Shown: positions 9,209 through 21,650 of the stretch, piece by piece
How the letters are laid out: every line of letters begins with the position of its first letter
How positions within the stretch are numbered: the stretch's first letter is position 1
Assembly (NCBI RefSeq): GCF_000004195.4
Contig: NC_030683.2
Coordinates: 83,229,410-83,293,409 of the forward strand
Direction: 5' to 3'
From: Xenopus tropicalis
Lineage: Eukaryota; Chordata; Amphibia; Anura; Pipidae
DNA length: 64,000 bases
Program-made: the position numbers and the translations under genes
The notes under the pieces: generated by a model
The model's input: the letters and a program-made list of their open reading frames with translations, nothing else
What the model was told of the DNA's origin: nothing
The model's database searches: none

Positions 9209-12200
9209 TTTTGCCACAAATATGGATGCATGCAGCTTAATTACCATCAAATATAAGGCACTGTTATTTTTAGATTTATGAGTAGGCCCTGGATATAAGG
9301 AAAAGCTGTGCCTATGCTATGTAATTCTGTATAGCTAAGAAGTCAAAGTCTCTACTAAAATAGAACTATTATTCTAGTATTAATAATAAGATTAAATAAC
9401 CCAAAAATAATTATGGAAAATAGATGTAAGTATCTGTTGTGGCTTGCACACTGCAGCGTTCACCTACAATGCGAAGTTTCCATTCTGTGATGTTTGTTTT
9501 TTAGAGTTTGCTTGTTAGTGACTATCAAAATATTTCTTACTATTTATTAAACCCTCCATAATAATGGAGTAGAACTGCCATTTCAAGTCTGACAAGTTAG
9601 TTAGAAAATACAAAAATGGAACCTAGTTTATTAACTCTGTCTTCCCAGACTCATTCATACCCTAAGTTAACCTGTAAGAAGGTAAATGCCAGTAGTATAG
9701 TATGACGGTGCAGTGCGCTCTTTAGAATTCTGTTTCTCTGGCAGCACCTTCATTTAATTAGAATGTCTGGGGGCTGGAGACACACATTCTCTGTATACAT
9801 TGTGACATTCTGTCTGTATACATTAATTTCCAGATACACTGAAGCTGCACAGAAGTTTAATCAGGAGGAATTTATCAGCACTCCTCTTGTATAAATGATA
9901 CACATACTGACAGTTTGCAATACTCCTCCTCCCAAGCTGGAGAAGATTTATTAATATAGCTTTGCCAGTGTTGGCTTTAATCAGGATTCTTCACATGCAT
10001 GAGGCTGGAGAATGCCTGACCTCCCCTGTTCCCTCTGCTTTCCTCTCATTCCCTCACAGCACTCAATTCCTGTGTATCGCATCCTCTCTCCTAATCTTTG
10101 TCTCTCAGGCTGTCACACTCCTCCTTTGCACCTTACTTTTCCCTGCCATGTTTTTTGTCTTTCTCCATTATTTTCCTTAACCCCCCCCCACCTTTTTTTC
10201 TCTCCTGTTTTCATTGCCTGCCTGCATGCTGGTTGCCTTTTACTGCATCTTTATGCATGGTGTGTAAGACCAGTGTTGCATGGAAAGGTGCCTGGACCCA
10301 GTATTCAAGTTTCCTATTCGACAGCTGGCACATTTCCTATGTTGTCTGTGCAGTTTTTCAGATATTTGATTTCCTCTGTTAATTCAGACTGAAGACATAG
10401 CTTCTTTGTCATCTTGTGGAAGATTTTTGAACGTGTGCAGCTCATGCACGTCTCCTTTGCAGCAAGAAAGCTGCATTTGAAATGGATTACCATTAATCAG
10501 TAAAGTGGCAAAATTTTTAGCGCACTACATTGTCATGTCTAGGTGTTGATGTATATATTAAGAACGGTAAACCCTCTTACCCTGTGTTATAATGGGTGGC
10601 ATTACACTTTGCTGTACTTGCAATGGTCAGTTGCTTATAAAACACTACTTCATAAACTATTTTTTCTGTCCAATTTTTTCCTTATATTTTGCAGTTTCCC
10701 TCCCCATGTCTTTGTCTTTATTCTCAGTTTTCTACTTTCATGCCTTTTGTTGATGACTTGCCTAAAGCAGCTTTCATTCCACAGCTTCTGTTCACTATTT
10801 GTTATACTCGTAGAGCTGTTCTTTGCTCACCTTTGCTGCTATTTTCTTGTTCTGCTAGCCTTTACCAGTGCTAAGCTTTCTGCTCTAGACCTATGCTATC
10901 TCTGCCCTTGCTGTTTTTTCAGATTTCCTTTAAGACCATCTCTATGTTTCCCTCTCCTTTCCTTGTACTACTCGGTCCTGTACATTCATTTCAACTTGGC
11001 TGTTTTCTTCTGTATTTATCTTACATTTTTACTGTTTGTGCATTTTGAGTAATGATTTTTTCCTGCTTTATACAAAAGGTTTGTTATGCTTAAAAGAGAA
11101 ATGAATGCAGTAAGGATGCCAGAGGGCTGCCTCTGTTTAAGTCATTTCAAGCTGATTACCTTTTGTACAAATCCAGAAAGAATAAGTTATGGACCGAAAA
11201 AAGGAAATTTTCCCATTGTCTAAAAATAATTATGATTAGTAATTGAAACCATTTGCAGAACTGGCTGGTTCATTTTGCCTCTAGTAATACAACATCTGAC
11301 TTTGCATAGATGAAAAACCACACATAACATTGAATGGTAATCTTTTGTGATGTAGATTTTTCTCTGATGTGCGCAGTCAGGTTTTATGTTAAGTAAGGGC
11401 TATGTAAAGGTTCTGCAAATGCACTGAAAGCACAACTAGGCACAGATAATGGAAATAGCAACATGCCTTGACTTGGTGTTGATTAACAGAACAGGCACAG
11501 GTACATTACTTTATAACTGGAAACATCCATGCAGTGGTTACCTTATTAGACACAGGAGGACTGATAAGTATATGAACTAGTATAGCAGTTATTGTATATG
11601 TAGGAGAGATGTAAGTCATAGTAGCACAAAAGTAGTGTATGGTGCTAGAAATGTAGATATGGAATGAAGTGTTAAAAGCTTAGTATTTGCCACACAGTGT
11701 GGCAAATAAACTATTATGAGCAGTCTGCCTTATAGCCTTTTTCTAGTTCTATTTCACTCCCACAGAGGTGCATACAGTAAGTAATAAGACTTTTTTTTTT
11801 TTTTTTTTACTCAAGGAAAATGGTGCAAGCAACAAAATATAAATATTAAGACAGCAGAGTAACGTAATAAGACTTCATTTAAAATACTTGTGTGGGGGGG
11901 GGGGGTTGTTACAGATTGTAACTATTGGTGGGGGTCTAACCAAGAAGTGGTTAGTTTTAGGTACTAAGAAGGATTTTTTGGCAGCCTTATTTGGTCCTCA
12001 GTCATTTTTTGAAGTCTAGTAACCCAGTGGGATGTTTATATTCATTTATCTCAGTGCTCCAAACCTCCCACCAAATTGTACCTTTTTTTACAAGGAGTTT
12101 TAAAATGTCCCTCCCAGTTTTGAGAGGCAATTGCATGATCCAGTAGCTAAGACATAAACCATACAAGGAGGAGAGTAAATTGAGTAAAGTGATATTGTAT

Positions 12201-13258
12201 AGTGCCTTACAGTGATAGTATAATATAACATTACTAAATAAGTAGTTCTTGCACATAATTGCAGTGCCACAAGCTTTTGGTGAGGGAATAATAAAACAGG
12301 AATAGATAGCGAACAGTGGTGGATAATGTATTTCTATACCAAGCATGGTTAATAAGAAAAACTCATAGTATTAACCATTCATAAGAATTTTAAAAGGATG
12401 ATATTTTTTTGTGACCGTACCAACAAAGATGAAGAACTGCTGGAAAAGTACTGAAAAAAAGAGGAAAATAATTTATAGAACAGTAATGTACAGTGCAGGA
12501 AACCAAATATCTTTACATTCATTTTCTGGATACTTGCTAAAATCACAAAAGCTCGCACATATTCAAACTAGAAAGCCTTATTGTAACACAGTTTAACTGC
12601 CTGTATACATTGAATGTACAACTTATTAAGAGCTACAGGAGAAGTAGTTTTTAGGTAAAATATGTAAGAACACATTTGCTTATGAAGTTATGAAGCCCTT
12701 GAAGACGTTTGTTATTTACTGTGAAGGGCCTGGATGTTTGTGTTTTAAAGATGAGACGCCATGATTCACACACACATATATAGGGAGATGGACAAAAAAA
12801 TTGCAATAGGCAATGACGTTTTTAGGCAGCAGTTATGGGTTATATAGCAAAGACAACTTATAGAGCATAGTAAACTCTAGGGTGTGCAGTCTGTAGGGCA
12901 GAACATGTATTTCTTTCCAGAGATAAGGCTTAACATAATGGCATGTGCAGTTTAATTCCATCTGTAGAACCATCTGTTCTAAAACTGAGCATAATAGAGG
13001 TTGTAGTTCAGTTTTCTCTGTTGAGCCTATTTTTTGTGCACAATTGGACATAAATTAAGAGTCCTCTGATTAAACTGTATTAGCATGTGACTCTGCTAAA
13101 AGGTGAGTTATTCTACTGGTCATGTACTAAAAAAACTGAAAGAGAAGTGATGTAAACACATACTATATAACATGAATGCTGGGCTATTGACAAATCAGTG
13201 AGAAGTCTTAGTGCAATAGCTTTGCCAATGTGGTGTAGAAGTAAAACAAATCACTATT
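9209..13258. other. cadm1 intron, no recognised exon
   Basis: Unique-looking sequence with a strongly pyrimidine-rich stretch (10020-11050) that opens long chance ORFs rich in Phe, Leu, Ser and Cys. A T run lies at 11790-11809 and a G run at about 11893-11905. I looked for the mammalian 17-residue stalk cassette between the micro-exon and the membrane exon and did not find it. Confidence 0.5.
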
Positions 13259-13604
13259 AAGGTGGCCATACACGCACCGATATTATCGTACGAAACCTCG
13301 TTTCGTACGATAATCGGTGCGTGTATGGCATGTCAGCGAGCCGACCGATATCGCAGGAAGCTGCTGAAATCGGTCGGCTCGCCGATCGGCCAAGTTAGAA
13401 AATTTTGATCGGGCGCCATAGAAGGCGCCTGACCAAAATTCTCCCTTCAGAGCTGAATCGGCAGAAGGAGGTAGAAATCCTATTGTTTCTACCTCCTTAC
13501 CTGCCGATTCAGCCCTGAATGGTGTGTGGCGGATCTGACGATGTTTCGTGCGACCGACGGTCGTACGAAACATCGTGAGATCGCCACGTGTATGGCCAGC
13601 TTTA
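13259..13604. mobile_element. MITE built of five consecutive hairpins
   Basis: Ends are TAAGGTGGCCATACACG and CGTGTATGGCCAGCTTTA, inverted copies with one or two mismatches. The interior is a chain of inverted repeats: 13266-13328, 13337-13381, 13401-13440, 13452-13513 and 13538-13576. It is much richer in GC and CpG than the surrounding intron. It carries no coding capacity; the ORF at 13283-13621 is a shadow. Confidence 0.8.
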
Positions 13605-14438
13605 GTGACACAGAATAACACCAGTGTTTTTATCAGTCATTGTTAGTGATATTATGGTGAAATTAAAGATAAGAGAGATAAGAGGTGGAGATCAATATTA
13701 ACCAATACACATTTATTGTGCCTGTGTAACTTTTCCTTATCAGTGAACTGCACTGTATTTGTGTGTTGTAAATCAATGATCAGTGTGTAAGTAAAGAGAT
13801 TTTCCAATGTTCTTAACCTTGTGGTAACTTTAAAAGTTACTTTCTTATTTACTGAAGCAATTATTGGGATGAGTATCATTCCTATATGAAACACAGTCTG
13901 AATATCCAGCTCTCCTAGTGTTCTGGAAGTTACACTGTCTTCTCTTTGCAGAACCTACTTCATGTTTATTTAACTTCTGGATTCCAAAAGAACTGCAATA
14001 GAATCCACTATTGAAGGTAGATGCCACTGTAGTAAATGACACCACCTCTTCATTAAAAAAACAGCTGCAAAGAATATACCCCATGTACCATGGGGCTAAA
14101 ATCTCAAATATTCCAGCAACAACAGCATACAGAACAAAAGTACTTTAATTTGAGATCAGGTGTCATCTTTTTCCATGGGCAACCTTGCAGCAATATAAAC
14201 AATTTGATGTAAATTATACCAGCTTTGTATAATTTGGGAGTGAGTTTGTTCATTTGTTTGGGAGTTATTTTGGCCAAGTTGTTCGGTTTAGTTGAATGAC
14301 TTTTGTGAACGTCCGTATTCCTGTAGTATCACAGATTCGGAGATACACATTGCATTGCATGGTGTAATTTGAACTTACCAATATTATTATTTTATTCATA
14401 CACAAAGAGGGCAGAGATTAACCAAGTTTGGAGTTTGG

Positions 14439-14473
<35 letters not shown>

Positions 14474-15287
14474 GTTTAATGCCACCAGAAACGGTTTACC
14501 TAAGGACACCAGGGTTTATACAATGAGACCAAGATTCTCCACAGGGCCCTGTGGTCAAAGCTTTATCAGATAGCAGTGTTCTTAAACTACAGCTCTTAGA
14601 ATGCTTGCTAATATGGTGAAACCCTTGCTAATATGGTGAAAGCACCTTTGGGCTAGGCAACACTTTTAGGGAAGACTTAATTGCTGCAAATGTGAAAGAA
14701 GGCAATTTCCCAATATTAAGGTGGATGGACGCAAGTGATATGTTTTATGCACAGCAGTCAGAATGTTCGGCAAAAGGAAGGCATTTTCCGGAGCACTGAA
14801 GTATTTGCTGTAAGATGTAAAGGATGTTTGAAAACTTCATTCCAATCCCCCCCACAAACAGGTTGGTCCCCCCTGCTTATGTACAGGGTACATAACTACC
14901 TACTGTTGACAGATTCAGGTAACTAAAGGAACAATAACAGAAGATACCGATTATTAAAAATGAAAAGGAAAATGCATAGCAATTTTCTTTGCTGTGTAAT
15001 TTGAGGATAATAACTAGGGTTAGTTCAAGGAGAGAATGAATAGGTTGTGTACTGTCTTGGTCTGTGGAGGAAAATAAATACTGCTTACTGAAGGAACTGT
15101 AAAAATTACTTCGTTTTTTTAATCTTAGTTGCTGTTGTTAAATTGCTGTTCCATTTTATTATTTTACTTTTTTTTTTTTTTTGCTGCTGTCTGTTATGGG
15201 CAAGTCTAAAGTACCTTTTCTGTCCTAAGCTATGAACGTTTTACTTTGTAGTGCCATGTATGCATTGTAGGATGTGTATTAGAAGTA
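13605..15287. other. cadm1 intron, unique sequence with poly-A
   Basis: Contains a long A run at 14443-14471, possibly the tail of an old retroposon, although no body could be recognised beside it. A duplicated 18-bp phrase, TGCTAATATGGTGAAACC and its neighbour, occurs at about 14606-14642. Confidence 0.4.
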
Positions 15288-15632
15288 GAGGTATGGGACC
15301 TATTATCCAGAATGCACAGGGCCTGGGTGTTTTTAGGATACAGGATCTTTTTATAATTTGGACCTCCATACCTTACCTTGCTTCTCTCAGCCCTGCGCTT
15401 TTCTGCCATGGCGACAGCCAAAGTGTGCTGCACTCGTCTACTAAAAAATAATTTAAGCATTCATTAAACCCGATAGGATTAATTATATATGAGTTGGGAC
15501 AAAATACAAGGTACTGTTTTAATATTACAGAGAAAAAGGAAATCTATTTTAAAAATTAGAATTATTTGCTTATATTGAAGTCTATGGCCTTCCCGTAATT
15601 CAGACCTTTCTGAATAACGGATCCCGTAACTG
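15288..15632. mobile_element. CAGGTATGGGA-family MITE, copy 2
   Basis: Starts GAGGTATGGGACCTATTATC and ends near ATCCCGTAACTG, with TA on both sides. An insertion of about 50 bp (15371-15440, CTTGCTTCTCTCAGCCC...) disrupts the usual CCATACCTTAAG region. Confidence 0.75.
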
Positions 15633-17736
15633 TATTTAGTTTGTTACGCAAATACATACATATATATATAGTTTAAGTAGAGAGAGGGAAAGGCAAAACA
15701 CTATTGACTCTGCATTAACATTGTTACAAATGGGGCACAATAATTAAACCAGTTTTTGCAGATTGTAATGGGTGGTTAAGACTAATGTCACATATGACAA
15801 TATGGCCCACGTAAGCCCTATCACATTTCCAGTCACTTGGAGCCACTCATCCCAGTACCTACTACTAGCACTCTGAAACATGTTACCTAGATCTCTTGGA
15901 CTTTCTTTAGCCCTCTCTGACATTTGCATTCTCTTAGGCTTTATTGAAAGCCTCTCTGTGTATATGAGAGAGAATGGGTAATCATTTGGTTATATGGCTG
16001 ATAAAAGATGCCTCCAGAAAGAAGAGAAGATAGCAAAACAAAATACAGTAAAAATATTTTACATGTAATGGATAGAAATAGCTGTCAGTTCAAATGAGCA
16101 CCATTTTTTGCACTGCTATTTTTTAAAGGCTGGGTTTATAGTCAGTCGTTTGTGTCTTTTCAGTGCACCACTGATTTGTTTTGACTGTTACTATGAACAA
16201 GAATAGATTCACTTTCAGTTTTATATTTTGCCCAGTTTAGTGCAAGAGATAACAAAAGCCATACATACTTCTTCTTGACTACTGTTGAGATTATATTTAG
16301 CTCAAGCCCTGTTCATTAAATCGAAGTTGAAAAAAGTGGGCAGATTACATTTTCCCTAGGTCAACACAGATCTACAGAAGTCATAGCAGTGACACATGGG
16401 GCAGTTCCTGGCATTTTGCCACCCACAAGATTTCCGCAGATGCACTGTTAGGGTCCAGACAATAAAGGAGCATTTTTGAGCATTTGTCACCATCCCACGG
16501 AGGGTGTTCACCTTATGGGCTTATGTATATTGAGCAATGGGAGTTAGAAAAGGATTAAACCTAGGGCTTTACCTAGGACAAGTAAATGCAGTGAATCACA
16601 CTGTGTGGTGCTGTTTAGAGGGGGTTTATCTTTGGGATTTAAATGGTGTTTATATGGAGTGCTTATGTACTGATAATATTGGGTATTCTTGGATTACAGC
16701 AGCATTAGGAAATGTGTTTAGGTTTTATTACATGTGATTTTCTGCTATTGTGTGATTCTCTATGGGGTATAATCAGAGTTGGCAGATTCCATTTTTTATT
16801 TCCTGTAATTTGGATGAGCATTACTCTTGGCAGCTCTAATTTAAACAACTTTAATTAAAGTGTTGTCTCTCGCCCCTTGCTCCTTTCTCCCATTCCGGTG
16901 CCTTGTTGCCATCTGTGGATGAGCACTGTGGATAGACAACCCCAATCATCTGTCACTAGTTTGCAGTATTACCTGTGAATGTCAGCTGTGGGACTTGGAT
17001 CAATAACCTTCGGTTCACATTAGAGTCACTGCTCCTGAGAAGCTGTGCTCCTGCAAAGGGGGCAGATATATATCTGCTGACACGCGCACGCAGTGGTAAC
17101 CCTTCAGTGGATTTCTCTCATCTGTGGGTCATTTTCTTTCAAACTCATTTAAAAATGAATTTTTAGCAATGTCACGCATTGCTAAAGTGAAACAATCAAC
17201 TTTAAAGTCAAATCAATAAAGGGAAAAAAGATTTATACAGCATTTCTCTGGAGAAAGGGTGCCAAGCATTGAATTGGAAGCCTCTTAAGATACCAGTGTG
17301 TAATATGGGCATATGTTTTAGTAGACATAAGTTTCTGCTATTTATATGTTAATATGTGGCTTTTACTAGGGTCATATGGTGACTCTTGTTGAATCTGTTT
17401 TAGGGGTGCTGGATATGTAAGCCATAGCCAATCCTATGGTGAATTTTTGGTTTATTAAGTCCTGTAGTCTGTGTACTTTTGTTTTAGTTTTTTGAGTTTA
17501 AGTTTAATTCAATATCTAACAGGTCCTTACAGTCTTATAAAAAATAATTTAACTTAACAATAATAACAATGATGGTACATGCTCCTTACAACTTGCATGT
17601 GGCAGCAACACTGTTTATTGTGCACTGATAAATTGTGCTGCTATTATGCTTGAATTTTAGGCATAAAGCTTCACTGGGTAAAAACTGGCAATTTGCATAA
17701 TATTTGCACATTGCACTATGCCTTTAAAAATTAGCC
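15633..17736. other. cadm1 intron, no recognised feature
   Basis: AT-rich sequence without recognised exon or repeat. ORFs here are short and featureless. Confidence 0.4.
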
Positions 17737-17910
17737 TTAAGATGGCCATACACCATAAGATCCTCTCGTTTGGTGAAGTTGCCAAAGGAGTGGATCTTGG
17801 TACAGATATGCTCTGATGATCATTTGGCCCTTGCTAAATGATCAAATTACAACTACAGGAATAGGACCCCTCGGACAGAGGGTCACATCAATGAGCCACT
17901 GAGGTCCCTG
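17737..17910. mobile_element. MITE fragment, left end
   Basis: Begins TTAAGATGGCCATACACC and contains GATCATTTGGCCCTTGCTAA, shared with the fragment at the start of the window. It stops where a CR1 tail begins. Confidence 0.5.
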
Positions 17911-17913
17911 ATC

Positions 17914-19035
17914 CATAGTTGCATAGGGTTGGAAAAAGACCAAGTTCAACCCGTCCAATTGAACCCAGCACACACAAACCTATACTGACCTATCTATACA
18001 CTCGCATACATAAACCATATATAGCAACATCAATAATAACTATAGATTTTAGCATCACAATAGCCTTGGACATTATGTTTGTTCAAGAACTCATCCAGAG
18101 TCCTCTTAAATGTATTAACAGAATCTGCCATCACTAGGAAGGGTGTTCCCCAACCTCACTGCCCTTACTGTGAAAAACTACCTACTCTTCTTCAAATAAA
18201 AGCTTCCTCTAGTCCAGTGATCCCCAACCAGTGGCTCGTGAGCAACATGTTGCTCCCCAACCCCTTGGATGTTGCTCTCAGTGGCCTCAAACCAGGTAGT
18301 TATTTTTGAATTTCTTACTTGGTTGCAAGTTTTAGGTGAATAAAAACAAGATTTACTACCAAATAAAGCTCCCTGTAAGCCGATAGTGTGCATAGAGGCT
18401 GCCTAATAGCCAGTCTAAGCCCTTATTTGGATCCTCCATGAACTTTTATTGTGCTTGTGTTGCTCTCCATGTCTTTTTACATTTGACTGTGGCTCACGAG
18501 TAAGAAAGGTTGGGGATCCCTGCTCTAGTCTAAAGGGGTGGCCTCTGGTGCGCTGATCATTTTTATGGGAAAAAAACACCCCCTATCTGCCTATAATCCC
18601 CTCTAATGTACTTGTAAAAAGTTAAAACATTCATCCCCCACCAGTTTAGATAAATGTCTCTGCACTCTCTCCAGCTCATTAATATCCTTCTTAAGGACTG
18701 GAGCCCAAAACTGCACCGCATACTCAAGGTGAAGCTTTACCAGAGACCTATAAAGAGGCAAAATTATGTTTTCATCCCTTGACTCAATGCTTTTTTTTTT
18801 TTTTCTTCTTATACAAGACAGCACTTAATTTGCTTTAGTAGCCACTGAATGACACTGTCTAGAATTAGACAACTTGTTTGCAGAAATCCCCAAATCCTTC
18901 TCAATAAAGGATCCCCCCCAAAACACTAACATTTAGTGTATAACTTTGCAGTTTTCAACATTGAACCTCATTTTCCATCCGACAGGAAAATCCCAATCAG
19001 CATCTGGCCAATTCTCTGCCTGATATCAGTCAGAA
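17914..19035 (-). mobile_element. CR1 LINE 3' fragment, interrupted
   Basis: In the minus direction it encodes remnants of the CR1 ORF2 C-terminus, including LEYAVQFWAPVLKKDINELE (18603-18824). Its 3' end is GGTTGAAAAAAGAC-like sequence followed by a CTATG-type tail at 17914. The same 3' end is seen at 48525 and 63073. The coding frame is broken by shifts and by a 308-bp MITE. Sequence upstream of about 18830 (minus sense) is placed in the element only tentatively. Confidence 0.8.
18215..18522. mobile_element. hAT-type MITE inside CR1
   Basis: Terminal inverted repeats CAGTGATCCCCAACC and GGTTGGGGATCCCTG bound a 308-bp element. It is flanked by exact 8-bp duplications CTCTAGTC at 18207-18214 and 18523-18530, and the CR1 sequence continues on either side. 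An 8-bp duplication and a CAG start fit the hAT superfamily. Confidence 0.9.
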
Positions 19036-19796
19036 CAGTTTGTAACACATAATGCCAAATGTGACACCAGATTATATGTGTAACCTCATTTAAAGCATGA
19101 TAAAAGGAACTTTTTTTTTTTATAAATTAAAAGCGCAAGAGTTTAGTAGGTTGCACTAATAATACATTGCATTTTTCTTTCTTTGTGGACTTTTTAGCTA
19201 TTGCAGCAATACTCTTTCTCCTAACCTATACACATGAGGTAGGTTCTTAAGTGTTAGAAAGAAAAGTTGGAAAGAAAAGCTTTTTTCCTGTAGAAATGAG
19301 AGAGATGCCTTCACAACACATTGCTTGTTCATACTGAAATTGAAAAATTCATGGGAAGATTTATTTTTATTCCCATCCTCTAACTTTCAGAAGATCAAAG
19401 GGCAGAACTTCTGCATTCTGATTGTATCTTCTGCATCTTGGATCATGTTTTTTTATTAGATGGTTGAAACTTTTTGAATAGGACCAGCATTAGTTATACC
19501 TGTATTTTTATTTTATTTTTTTTTCTTCAAAAAATCATTGTGTGTCAGAGGGCCTTATGGTCAACCACCTGTAAGAGAATTTGGGCCATATTTAGGCTAT
19601 TCCTGGCAAATTTCACCTGTCTTATTCAAGTTCTAGTACCTCAAGGCCCAAGACGCAGCGCATTCTCCACCTAAGGTTCTAGATGCTTAGACAAATTAGA
19701 ATTTGTAGTTCTACTAAGTCTGTTGGGGCAGAGAATACTACCAGCAACTTTAGATGTGCATTATTGGAAATGCTTGATATAGTTACAAGTTACTCC

Positions 19797-20060
19797 TGTT
19801 TTCAGAATCCTGGGGGCTTCTCTTTCCATAATTTGGATCTCCATACCTTAAGTCTACAAGAAAATAATTTAAACATTAAATAAGCCTTGTTCTGCCCCCA
19901 ATAAAGGGTAATTATATCTTAATTGGGATCACATGCAGGGTACTGTTTTATTATTACAGAGAAAAAGGGCATAGTTTTTATTTTTTGATTATAAAATTGT
20001 GTCTGTGGGAGACAGCCTTCCTGTAATTGGTAGCTTTCTGGATAATGGATACCTTACCTG
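19797..20060. mobile_element. CAGGTATGGGA-family MITE, copy 3, 5' truncated
   Basis: Starts at TTTTCAGAATCCTGGGGGCT inside the usual left end, contains TAATTTGGATCTCCATACCT and ATTACAGAGAAAAAGG, and ends GGATACCTTACCTG next to TA. Confidence 0.75.
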
Positions 20061-20976
20061 TACTATAAGGATCACTTGTAGATTTACTGTTGTCTTGGCT
20101 TTCCTGCTATTCATTGCATTCAGATGTGTGGTCCTGGACCACTTTTCAACTCAGAATTATCAAGTTGCCCATCATTTGCTCCTGGCTTGGTACTAGCCCA
20201 ATTGAAACCAAGTTACTAGAGTTGAAAATTTAGCTAATAACCAATGTTCATATTTTAAAGGAGCTCTGTCCTCTAAATGAATAAATTTTATTTCTGCCCA
20301 GCTTCATACTATGTAATGTTTGATAATAAATGACATTTTTTTCATTTTTGTACTTGGCAGCTCCTTCCACCATATTGGTGTATCTGGTCTTTTGACATAG
20401 TATTTGTTGTTATTTCTGAATTTGTGCACTGCCAGGATGTGTGGGCAGCTGTGCCACCATGATGCCACTATTAACATTCCAACAGGTGCAAAGCAGTTGG
20501 TTGTTCAGCCACATGGGATCAATCACTTTGTGTGCATAGTTCTACCAGCTGTGTGGATGTAGATGGATATTTGAAGCAAGTGTTTCTGAGATCAGTCTAG
20601 CAGTGCTTATTAGCCAGTGTCTCTGCAGCAGTCAACTCATATGCCTTGTTCCACTGAACCCACCACGATCATATTACGTCTGTTGTTTTCACCACTTAAA
20701 CGTGCAGACACCTTAAGAACAATTATGACTCATTATTTCAGCAAAGTAAAACCAGGAAACTGAATGACTGTAACCTAAAGATACGAAGCAGCATATTTAG
20801 CTTTTACAATTGGATGGCATCATAAATGTTGTAAAACCGCAATTATGGTGTCAGTATTCACTATACTGAACTTTATATATTTCTGATGCCAGAACTACTA
20901 CATTTTTCTTCAGGATTTCTATATTTGGTATTCTCGTAAATCTTACATGTGTATGTCCTCTCTCTATTTTCCACAG
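20061..20976. other. cadm1 intron before the membrane exon
   Basis: Unique sequence that ends in a pyrimidine tract and CACAG. No other exon is recognised. Confidence 0.5.
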
Positions 20977-21105
20977 ACACCCGGGCAGGTGATGAGACGC
21001 CTCTGGTAGTTGATCATGCTGTGATTGGTGGCGTTGTGGCTGTTGTTGTCTTTGCTATGCTTTGCCTTCTTATAATCTTGGGGCGCTACTTTGCTCGACA
21101 TAAAG
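20977..21105 (+). CDS. cadm1: cadm1 juxtamembrane and transmembrane exon
   Basis: This 129-nt exon encodes 43 residues. It starts with the juxtamembrane segment (D)[15 protein letters not shown], continues with the single transmembrane helix ([20 protein letters not shown]), and ends with the first cytoplasmic residues RYFARHK. The helix and the RYFARHK border are essentially identical to vertebrate CADM1. The short juxtamembrane piece is divergent, as expected for the stalk. The acceptor is TTTTCCACAG|ACACCC and the donor is AAAG|GTGAG. The phase matches exons on both sides. The exon anchors the protein in the plasma membrane of neurons and epithelia, where CADM1 makes calcium-independent homophilic and heterophilic contacts. 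The separate 17-residue cassette that precedes this exon in mammals was not recognised in the window. Confidence 0.97.
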
Positions 21106-21531
21106 GTGAGTTGAAAGTAATACATGCACTTGGGTTTTGGTAGTTAAACTTAATTTGGACATGGGTGTGCCTCATCTAACTTGTGCCCTCACATAGCTAG
21201 TCAGTAAGTATTGCTCTGTGGGTTTTGCTGTGTTTTTGTGAGAGCCACTTGGTGCTTCACTAAGGGTCAGATTTATCATAATGTAAAATAAGAGCTCGCC
21301 ACTGTAAAATCCCACCACTATGGGTTGAGGCGTATTTATCAGTGGGTGAAAGGTACCATTTGATAATATGCCTCTTAAAATCAAACATTAGGAGAGACTC
21401 GGCACATAGGAGAATTGACCTATACAATACTTTCAATGTGCTAATATTCTAAGATGTCCTGTATGCTATATGTCTGTAGCATAAAAAACAAATCACGTTT
21501 GATGCTCATTTGTTTTATTTTCTTGCTGCAG
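21106..21531 (+). other. Last cadm1 intron (426 bp)
   Basis: GTGAG donor and CTGCAG acceptor. A MITE fragment occupies 21261-21377 (GGGTCAGATTTATCATAATG ... TTTGATAATATGCCTCTTA), related to the one at 2851. Confidence 0.8.
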
Positions 21532-21650
21532 GAACATATTTCACCCATGAAGCCAAAGGAGCAGACGATGCAGCAGATGCCGACACAGCAATTATAAATG
21601 CAGAGGGAGGTCAGAACAGCTGTGAAGAGAAGAAAGAGTATTTTATCTAG
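21532..21650 (+). CDS. cadm1: cadm1 terminal exon, cytoplasmic tail and stop
   Basis: This last coding exon holds 39 codons including the TAG at 21648-21650. The tail begins [18 protein letters not shown] and ends EEKKEYFI. The first half is the protein 4.1 (FERM-domain) binding segment near the membrane. The terminal EYFI is the class II PDZ ligand that, in the family, recruits CASK, syntenin and MPP proteins. Both are known features of CADM1 and are intact here. The acceptor is TTCTTGCTGCAG|GAACAT, and the intron before it is only 426 bp. A substitution in the tail ([12 protein letters not shown], where mammals have Asn-Ser in place of Ser-Cys) looks like ordinary divergence. A long 3' UTR follows. 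Confidence 0.97.

Noticed and set aside
10012..11052. Long forward ORFs (126 and 169 codons)
   Set aside because: They sit in a pyrimidine-rich intron stretch and give Phe/Leu/Ser/Cys-rich peptides with no domain, no splice context and overlapping open frames.
13283..13621. 112-codon minus-strand ORF
   Set aside because: It lies entirely within the multi-hairpin MITE, and its peptide follows the inverted repeats.
8036..20976. Possible extra cadm1 stalk exon
   Set aside because: I looked for a segment encoding the acidic EELDSEDLS-like peptide between splice sites and found none.
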